A DNA stretch of 18,288 nt, taken from positions 1-18,288 of the forward strand of contig JAUWZB010000004.1 of NCBI GenBank assembly GCA_030615555.1, given 5' to 3'. Position numbers and translations under genes: made by a program. How positions within the stretch are numbered: the stretch's first letter is position 1; the number at the start of each line of letters is the position of its first letter. The notes beneath the pieces were generated by a model, which ran no database searches, had not been told where the DNA came from, and was given only the letters and a program-made list of their open reading frames with translations. This DNA comes from Dehalococcoidales bacterium (GTDB taxonomy: Bacteria; Chloroflexota; Dehalococcoidia; E44-bin15). Shown one piece after another: positions 13,837 to 18,288 of this stretch.

Positions 13837-15321
13837 ATGACTTCGCTCACCTTTCGTGGTGGTGTAGGGGAGATCGGCGGCAACAAGGTCCTCCTCGAGG
13901 CTGGAGGTAAACGGATCTGGCTTGACTTTGGCATGAGCTTTAAACAGGCGAACAGGTATTTTGCCGAATTCCTCCAGCCCAAAAAATATAACGGGGTGGT
14001 CGATTTCCTGGAGGTGGGGCTCCTGCCCCCGCTACCTGATATGGCTGGCTTTTATCGGGAGGATTATCTGGCCCACGCCGACATGGCGACCCAGGCCTAT
14101 GCCACCTACGATGCCGTTTTTTTGAGCCATGCCCACGCTGACCATTCCTCTTACATCCACTTCTTACGCCGGGATATCCCGATCTATGCCTCTGAGGTGA
14201 CGAGGCAGATTCTGGCAGCCGTGGAGACTACCTCCGCCGCAAATTTCACCGAATTTTTGACCTTCAAGGAGACCTTTAAGCTGAGGCCAAAAAAAAGGGG
14301 TGAGGGGCTGATGAAGCTCGAGGGCGAGGACGCGAAGGTGGCGCGGGATTTCGGGGCGATCGCGGCGGGTGAGCATTTTCGTATTGGCGATTTGACTGTT
14401 GAGGCAGTGGCGGTAAACCACTCTATCCCCGGGGCGCTGGGCTTTCTCGTTCACACGCCGCAGGGTGCGATCGTCTACACCGGCGACCTCAGGTTCCACG
14501 GTTATGGGGGCGATTTGACGAGAGGATTTGTGGCACGGGCAGCCGAGGCTGAACCCATCGCCCTCCTTTGCGAGGGGACGCGCCTCGATGAAACCGAGAG
14601 CCTTACCGAGCAGGATGTTCAGGAGAGGGTGGCGAAAGTGGTGAACCAGACAAAGAACCTGGTCATCGCCAACTATCCGTGGAAGGACATCGAGCGGATG
14701 AGGAGTTTTTATGAGGTGGCTAGGATGACCGGACGAAAGCTGGCGATCAGCCTGAAACAGGCATATTTGCTGAAACAACTGGAGGGCACCGATGCCGCCG
14801 CGCCTTCCCTGGATGATGAGACCATCGCCATTTACATCGATAGAAAGGGCTGGGGGCTCATCACAAAGCCCGATTACCCGGGGAGCATTGTAGAGCAGGA
14901 GTATAGCGCCTGGGCACGTGAGTTTTTAAGCTATCCCAACAGGGTCACCTGCAATGATATTCACCGCCATCAGCGCGATTTCATCATCAGGATCGATTTC
15001 TTCGATCTCGTGGACCTGATCGACATCAGGCCTGAGGAAGGTTCGTGTTATATTCGCTCGGTCACCGAGCCCTTCGATGATGAGGGGGAGATTGAACTCT
15101 GGAGGGTAGAGAACTGGCTGAAGCATTTCGACCTTTACCCCTATGAGCAGATTCACGCCTCCGGCCATGCCTCGGGCCCGGAGATAAAAAGGCTGATCGC
15201 GGAGATAAACCCAAAACTGGTTTTCCCGATTCATACGGAGCACCCGGAGCTTTTTGCCGATATTGTTCCCAAGGGGACAAGGGCCGAGATACCTGAGGTG
15301 GGTAAAAGATATCACTTATGA
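13837..15321 (+). CDS. Beta-CASP metallo-beta-lactamase-fold nuclease, RNase J-like
   Basis: Predicted zinc-dependent ribonuclease. The protein (494 residues from ATG 13837) has all metallo-beta-lactamase motifs: LDFGMSF (motif I), HAHADH with His98, His100, Asp102 and His103 (II), His195 in VNHSIPG (III) and Asp217 in YTGDLRF (IV). Beta-CASP motif A is Glu246 in CEGTRLDE, motif B is His444 in ASGHASG and motif C is His466 in PIHTEHPELF. His at motif C is the mark of RNA-processing beta-CASP enzymes, whereas DNA repair members usually have Val there. It is shorter than RNase J (about 555), and its motif I-II linker is unlike classic RNase J. The TTG at 13822 in the same frame would add five residues, but ATG 13837 fits the conserved N-terminus better. 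It is divergent from ffh and 94 bases before the SbcC-like gene. Confidence 0.85.
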   Translation: MTSLTFRGGVGEIGGNKVLLEAGGKRIWLDFGMSFKQANRYFAEFLQPKKYNGVVDFLEVGLLPPLPDMAGFYREDYLAHADMATQAYATYDAVFLSHAHADHSSYIHFLRRDIPIYASEVTRQILAAVETTSAANFTEFLTFKETFKLRPKKRGEGLMKLEGEDAKVARDFGAIAAGEHFRIGDLTVEAVAVNHSIPGALGFLVHTPQGAIVYTGDLRFHGYGGDLTRGFVARAAEAEPIALLCEGTRLDETESLTEQDVQERVAKVVNQTKNLVIANYPWKDIERMRSFYEVARMTGRKLAISLKQAYLLKQLEGTDAAAPSLDDETIAIYIDRKGWGLITKPDYPGSIVEQEYSAWAREFLSYPNRVTCNDIHRHQRDFIIRIDFFDLVDLIDIRPEEGSCYIRSVTEPFDDEGEIELWRVENWLKHFDLYPYEQIHASGHASGPEIKRLIAEINPKLVFPIHTEHPELFADIVPKGTRAEIPEVGKRYHL

Positions 15322-15324
15322 GGA

Positions 15325-15341
15325 GTGTTTTCAAAGAACAC
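15325..15341 (+). other. Small hairpin after the nuclease gene
   Basis: GTGTTTT (15325-15331) pairs with AGAACAC (15335-15341) over a 3-base loop, with one G-T pair, 3 bases after the stop. It is followed by a C-run rather than a T-run, so it is not a convincing terminator. Confidence 0.35.
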
Positions 15342-15349
15342 CCCCACGG

Positions 15350-15386
15350 CGGAACATTCCTTACTACCATGTTCCGTAACTATAAT
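15350..15386 (+). promoter_or_regulatory. Promoter of the SbcC-like gene with an operator-like inverted repeat
   Basis: A perfect TATAAT (15381-15386) has a weak candidate -35 TTCCTT (15357-15362) 18 bases upstream. A perfect 8-bp inverted repeat, CGGAACAT (15350-15357) and ATGTTCCG (15369-15376), spans the -35 zone. The half-sites are centred 19 bp apart, close to two helical turns, as expected for a dimeric repressor or activator. No T-run follows, so an RNA terminator is unlikely. Confidence 0.55.
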
Positions 15387-15403
15387 GGCAGCCTTGATAT
15401 TAG

Positions 15404-15410
15404 AGGAGGT
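15404..15410 (+). promoter_or_regulatory. Ribosome binding site of the SbcC-like gene
   Basis: AGGAGGT, a near-perfect anti-16S complement, lies 5 bases before the ATG at 15416. It is the strongest Shine-Dalgarno sequence in the window and fixes the start. Confidence 0.85.
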
Positions 15411-15415
15411 AAAAG

Positions 15416-17542
15416 ATGATCCCCATTAGACTTGCGCTCCGAAACTTTATGTGCTATCGAGAGGGGGTACTCTCCTTCGAAGGGCTTCATGTGGCCTGTC
15501 TTTGCGGCGACAACGGCAATGGGAAGTCGGCGCTCCTCGATGCGATGACCTGGGCGCTCTGGGGAAAGGCGCGGGCGAAAACCGATGACGAGCTGATCTA
15601 CCTGGGAAGGACAGAGATGGAGGTGGAGTTTGAGTTCGCTTTGGGCCAGGAGCGCTATCGGGTGCTCCGCAAGCGGACGAAACCAAGGGTGAACCGAGCG
15701 GGGCATCCCCTTCTCGACCTTCAGACAGCCACTGACCAGGGCTTCAGGTCGATCGCCGGAAACTCTATTCGGGAGACGGAGCAGAAGATCATCGAAATCC
15801 TGCGTATGGACTACGATACCTTCATCAACAGCGCCTTCCTGCTTCAGGGTCGCGCCGATGAGTTCACCAAGAAGGAGCCTTATAAACGCAAGCAAATACT
15901 GGCCGATGTCCTGGGCCTATCCCTTTACGATGAGCTGGAGGAGCGGGCAAAGAATTACGCCAAGCAAAGGGAGCGAAATATAAAGGACCTGGAGAGCGCC
16001 ATTAAGAATATGGACGATGAGCTTGCCCACAAGGGGGAGTATGAAGCTCAGCTCCGCGAGGTGGCGGAGGCAATCGCTGAATTGGAAAAGGAGCGGAGGG
16101 GATGGGAAGATAAGGTCAACGCATTGGCAAAGCAAAAGAACGAGCTCGATTTAAAGAGGGAGCAGTTTTCTTACGTAGAGGAGCGCATCAGGCAGGCGGG
16201 GGAAACAGTAATCTCCTTTGAGGGTCAGGTTCGAGAGCACCGCCAGAGGGTGGGAAAATACGAAAAAGTGCTCGAGGACTACCAGGAGGAGCTCGCCAAA
16301 GCCCATGCCCGTCTCGGTGAGCTGGTCAAGCTGGAAGGGGAGTTGGGGGGGAAGAGGGAGGTGGCTCAAGAGGCCTCCAATCGAATCCACCATCTCACAT
16401 CCACCAATGCCCGCTTAAAGGAAGAGATGAAGGAGCTCAAAGGGAAGCTCGACATGCTGTCCCAGGAGGAGGCGAGGTGCCCCTTGTGCGGCACAGAACT
16501 GGGAGCGGAGGGGCGCAGGAGGATTATGGCAAACTATGAGGCTCAGGGGCAGGAGAAGGCTGAAGCCTTCCGCATCAATGAAAGTGAAGCAAGGCGATTG
16601 GAAGGTGAGTTAAATATCTTGAAGCGGGAGATAAGCGAACTGGATCGAACGATAAAGGAGGGGCGGGCGCAGTGGGAGCGACGAGCGGAGGCGCTGGAGA
16701 AGGACCGCATTGAGGCGGAAAGCTCCTTGCCAAAGGAGAGAGAAGCCCTGGCGAGGGGTGAGGAGGATTTGGGGCGCTGGCGCACTACCCTCGAGGCCGA
16801 TACCCAGAGGCAGGAATCCCTTAAAGCGGAGCTTGCCATCCTCCCCGAGCTGGAAGCCAGTCTGAGCACTGCGCAGCAGGCCCTCGATGAGTTAACGAGG
16901 CGGCAGGCGCAGGGGCGCCAGATGCTGGGGGCGGTCCAGGAGAAGCTCCAGCGCTGCGCTTCCCTGGAGCAGAGCAGGGGGGAGAAGATGACCAAGCTAG
17001 AGGATGTCGCTAAGGAAGGGAAGATATACGAAGCGCTGGCCGTGGCCTTTGGCAAGAAGGGTATCCAGGCCATGCTCATCGATGGGGCGCTGCCCGAGAT
17101 CGAGGAGGAGGCAAACAGGCTGCTTGCCCGGATGACCGATAACAGGATGAACGTAAAGATGGAGACGCAGCGCGCTTACAAGACCAAGAAGGAAGAGACT
17201 GTGGAAACCCTTGATATAAACATATCGGACGAACTGGGCACGCGCCGCTATGAAATGTATAGCGGTGGTGAGGCGTTTCGGATCGACTTCGCGCTGCGCA
17301 TCGCCCTCTCCAAGCTCCTGGCGCGCCGCGCGGGCGCACCCCTGCCGACATTGATCATTGATGAGGGGTTTGGCTCCCAGGACACCAGCGGCCAGGAGAG
17401 GCTAGTGGAGGCGATAAACTCCATCCAGGACGACTTTGAGAAGATTTTAGTGATCACCCACATCGAGGAGCTAAAGGACTCCTTCCCGGTGCGCATTGAG
17501 GTGACCAAGACGGCAGAGGGCTCGATGATCGAGGTGAGCTGA
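15416..17542 (+). CDS. sbcC: SbcC/Rad50-type zinc-hook ATPase
   Basis: ABC-type ATPase of the SMC-like DNA repair family, which normally opens DNA ends for the Mre11/SbcD nuclease. The 708 residues have an N-terminal lobe with Walker A GDNGNGKSALLDAM (31-44) and the Q-loop region LLQGRADEFTKK. A long coiled coil (about 170-560) is interrupted by the zinc hook CPLCG (Cys355, Cys358). The C-terminal lobe has the ABC signature YSGGEAFRIDFALR (from 615), Walker B TLIIDEGFGSQD with Asp649 and Glu650, and the H-loop VITHIEELK. All ATPase elements are intact. It is shorter than E. coli SbcC (about 1050) and most Rad50 proteins. No sbcD/mre11 lies in the window, and the upstream neighbour is a beta-CASP nuclease. 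It has its own promoter with a possible operator, so it may be induced. The name sbcC is by family, since Rad50 would fit equally. Confidence 0.9.
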   Translation: MIPIRLALRNFMCYREGVLSFEGLHVACLCGDNGNGKSALLDAMTWALWGKARAKTDDELIYLGRTEMEVEFEFALGQERYRVLRKRTKPRVNRAGHPLLDLQTATDQGFRSIAGNSIRETEQKIIEILRMDYDTFINSAFLLQGRADEFTKKEPYKRKQILADVLGLSLYDELEERAKNYAKQRERNIKDLESAIKNMDDELAHKGEYEAQLREVAEAIAELEKERRGWEDKVNALAKQKNELDLKREQFSYVEERIRQAGETVISFEGQVREHRQRVGKYEKVLEDYQEELAKAHARLGELVKLEGELGGKREVAQEASNRIHHLTSTNARLKEEMKELKGKLDMLSQEEARCPLCGTELGAEGRRRIMANYEAQGQEKAEAFRINESEARRLEGELNILKREISELDRTIKEGRAQWERRAEALEKDRIEAESSLPKEREALARGEEDLGRWRTTLEADTQRQESLKAELAILPELEASLSTAQQALDELTRRQAQGRQMLGAVQEKLQRCASLEQSRGEKMTKLEDVAKEGKIYEALAVAFGKKGIQAMLIDGALPEIEEEANRLLARMTDNRMNVKMETQRAYKTKKEETVETLDINISDELGTRRYEMYSGGEAFRIDFALRIALSKLLARRAGAPLPTLIIDEGFGSQDTSGQERLVEAINSIQDDFEKILVITHIEELKDSFPVRIEVTKTAEGSMIEVS

Positions 17543-17545
17543 GGA

Positions 17546-17575
17546 TTGACAGCGGGGCAGTTTTGGGCTTAATCT
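17546..17575 (+). promoter_or_regulatory. Possible promoter of the GyrI-like gene
   Basis: A perfect TTGACA (17546-17551) is followed after 18 bases by TAATCT (17570-17575), a poor -10 box. It lies directly after the sbcC-like stop. The gene may instead be read through from sbcC. Confidence 0.35.
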
Positions 17576-17590
17576 TCACTCCACTGCTCT

Positions 17591-17598
17591 GAGGAGGG
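17591..17598 (+). promoter_or_regulatory. Ribosome binding site of the GyrI-like gene
   Basis: GAGGAGGG lies 4 bases before the ATG at 17603 and confirms that start. Confidence 0.8.
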
Positions 17599-17602
17599 TT
17601 AA

Positions 17603-18079
17603 ATGGCGATTGAGGTCACAGTCAAAAAGACGGAGCCGATGACGGTAGCCTTCGTCTCGATGAAGGGGCCCTACAGCCTGATAGGCGAGGCCTTTGGTAA
17701 GCTCTACGGCTGGATTGGGGAAAAAGGTTATATCCCCGCCGGCCCGCCGATGGGCACCTATTTCAACGCCCCAGGGCAGGTGCCCGAAGAGGAGCTACTC
17801 TGGGAGATACGCTCCCCGATAGCGGGGGATGTGGCCCCACTTGACCCCGATGAACAGGGGCTGGGGGTGAAGCAGGTGGAGGGGGCAGAGGTTGCCGCCA
17901 CCACACATAAGGGGCCTTATGATCAGGTGGGGGCTACTTATGGCGCACTTGCGGGGTGGATCATGGAGCACGGATACGACATTGTAGGGCCTGGCGAGGA
18001 GATATACCTGAGCGAGCCAGAGAAGACGCCACCGGAGGAGCTGCTCACCGAGGTCCGCTTCCCGGTACGGAAGCGATAG
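17603..18079 (+). CDS. GyrI-like / AraC effector-binding-domain protein
   Basis: A stand-alone small-molecule-binding domain of the GyrI-like (SHS2 pair) superfamily, without a DNA-binding domain. The 158 residues form two similar halves. MTVAFVSMKGPYSLIGEAFGK (13-33) matches EVAATTHKGPYDQVGATYGA further on, and each half ends in a Glu-x-Arg-x-Pro strand (WEIRSPI and TEVRFPV). This internal repeat is the known architecture of the fold. Relatives include GyrI (a gyrase inhibitor), the effector domains of AraC and BmrR regulators, and hydrolases of cyclopropane-containing compounds. The sequence does not say which. It is probably cytoplasmic. It follows the SbcC-like gene by 60 bases and may share its transcript. 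A link to DNA damage or toxin resistance is possible but unproven. Confidence 0.87.
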   Translation: MAIEVTVKKTEPMTVAFVSMKGPYSLIGEAFGKLYGWIGEKGYIPAGPPMGTYFNAPGQVPEEELLWEIRSPIAGDVAPLDPDEQGLGVKQVEGAEVAATTHKGPYDQVGATYGALAGWIMEHGYDIVGPGEEIYLSEPEKTPPEELLTEVRFPVRKR

Positions 18080-18178
18080 GGGGCTTGGGCTTTGCGGAGT
18101 GCGAAGCATTTGGGCGAACGGAATGAGCCAATCTGGGCGCAGCAACAAAGTCGCGGAGCCGCATACCCGCTGTGAGGC

Positions 18179-18198
18179 GAAGTTCTATGAAGTTCTAT
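18179..18198. repeat. 10-bp tandem duplication
   Basis: GAAGTTCTAT is present twice without spacer (18179-18188 and 18189-18198). It may be a replication-slippage product, or the two half-sites of a regulator spaced by one helical turn. Confidence 0.6.
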
Positions 18199-18287
18199 TA
18201 TGAATCTGTTATATCTGAGGACCGTTTACCAGCGCCGTCCCCCACCTCGAGGGCCTTCGGTGCGAGGGCGAGCCTCATTAACACTAA
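18198..18287 (-). CDS. Possible 3' end of a gene entering from the right edge
   Basis: On the minus strand one frame is open from the window edge for 29 codons to a TAA at 18200-18198, ending in GKRSSDITDS. The peptide is basic and polar. I recognise no family, and a run of this length can occur by chance. It would make the GyrI-like gene and this gene convergent. The tandem duplication begins right at its stop. Confidence 0.25.
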   Translation of the reverse strand, partial: LVLMRLALAPKALEVGDGAGKRSSDITDS

Positions 18288-18288
18288 G

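Larger units (their letters stand above)
18080..18288. other. Right-edge interval without a convincing gene
   Basis: No forward gene starts here. The stretch 18085-18180 is GC-rich with short irregular palindromes. A tandem duplication is at 18179-18198, and imperfect dyads lie near 18243-18266. No clear terminator follows the GyrI-like gene. Confidence 0.5.

Noticed and set aside
16543..17079. Minus-strand frame opposite the coiled coil of the SbcC-like gene
   Set aside because: Coiled-coil codons rich in GAG/AAG give open Ser/Leu-rich antisense frames; there is no start context.
1..18288. CRISPR array, tRNA, rRNA, complete IS element or prophage genes
   Set aside because: I looked for regularly spaced repeats, cloverleaf-like segments, transposase or integrase motifs and phage structural genes and saw none.

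Overview
The window reads as a chromosomal stretch from an anaerobic, moderately GC-rich bacterium. The best guess is a member of the Chloroflexota, class Dehalococcoidia or a relative. This rests on the dgt-dnaG-rpoD gene order, the C-x3-C zinc finger of DnaG, the NuoE/NuoF-type iron-sulfur module and the style of the intergenic repeats. It is an inference from recall, not a database result. I see no tRNA, rRNA, CRISPR array, prophage or complete insertion sequence.

Left part (1-1546): the 3' part of cytidylate kinase (cmk) overlaps by one base with a lysophosphatidic-acid acyltransferase (plsC). A 65-residue protein of unknown function follows. A 383-bp gene-free stretch (1547-1929) then carries two perfect tandem hairpins and fragments that look like dispersed genomic repeats. 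It ends in a good promoter for phosphoenolpyruvate synthase (ppsA, 1930-4236).

Middle part (4331-7337): three tightly packed genes encode a NuoE-like, a NuoF-like and a NuoG/HydA-N-terminus-like iron-sulfur protein. Their architecture matches the NAD(P)H:ferredoxin module of electron-bifurcating [FeFe]-hydrogenases and formate dehydrogenases, but no catalytic subunit is present here. Several diagnostic residues differ from the classic family: one thioredoxin-fold cluster ligand is missing, the GEE motif is changed, and the His-Cys3 cluster is absent.

Information-processing block (7357-12403): dGTPase, DNA primase and the primary sigma factor are translationally overlapped (17 and 4 bases). 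They are followed one base later by a membrane-anchored YpmS/DUF2140-like protein with a TTG start. The SRP GTPase gene ffh converges on this block with only 3 bases between stop codons.

Right part (13727-18288): ffh is divergent from a beta-CASP metallo-beta-lactamase nuclease of RNase J type. Next comes a Rad50/SbcC-type zinc-hook ATPase, preceded by a TATAAT box and an 8-bp inverted repeat that looks like an operator, and then a GyrI-like ligand-binding protein. SbcD/Mre11, the usual partner of SbcC, is absent and its usual place is taken by the beta-CASP nuclease. The last 209 bases hold no convincing gene, only a 10-bp tandem duplication and a possible gene end running in from the right edge on the minus strand.

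The points most worth a second look are the partnerless, variant bifurcation-type module, the beta-CASP/Rad50-like pairing with its operator-like palindrome, and the repeat mosaic upstream of ppsA.
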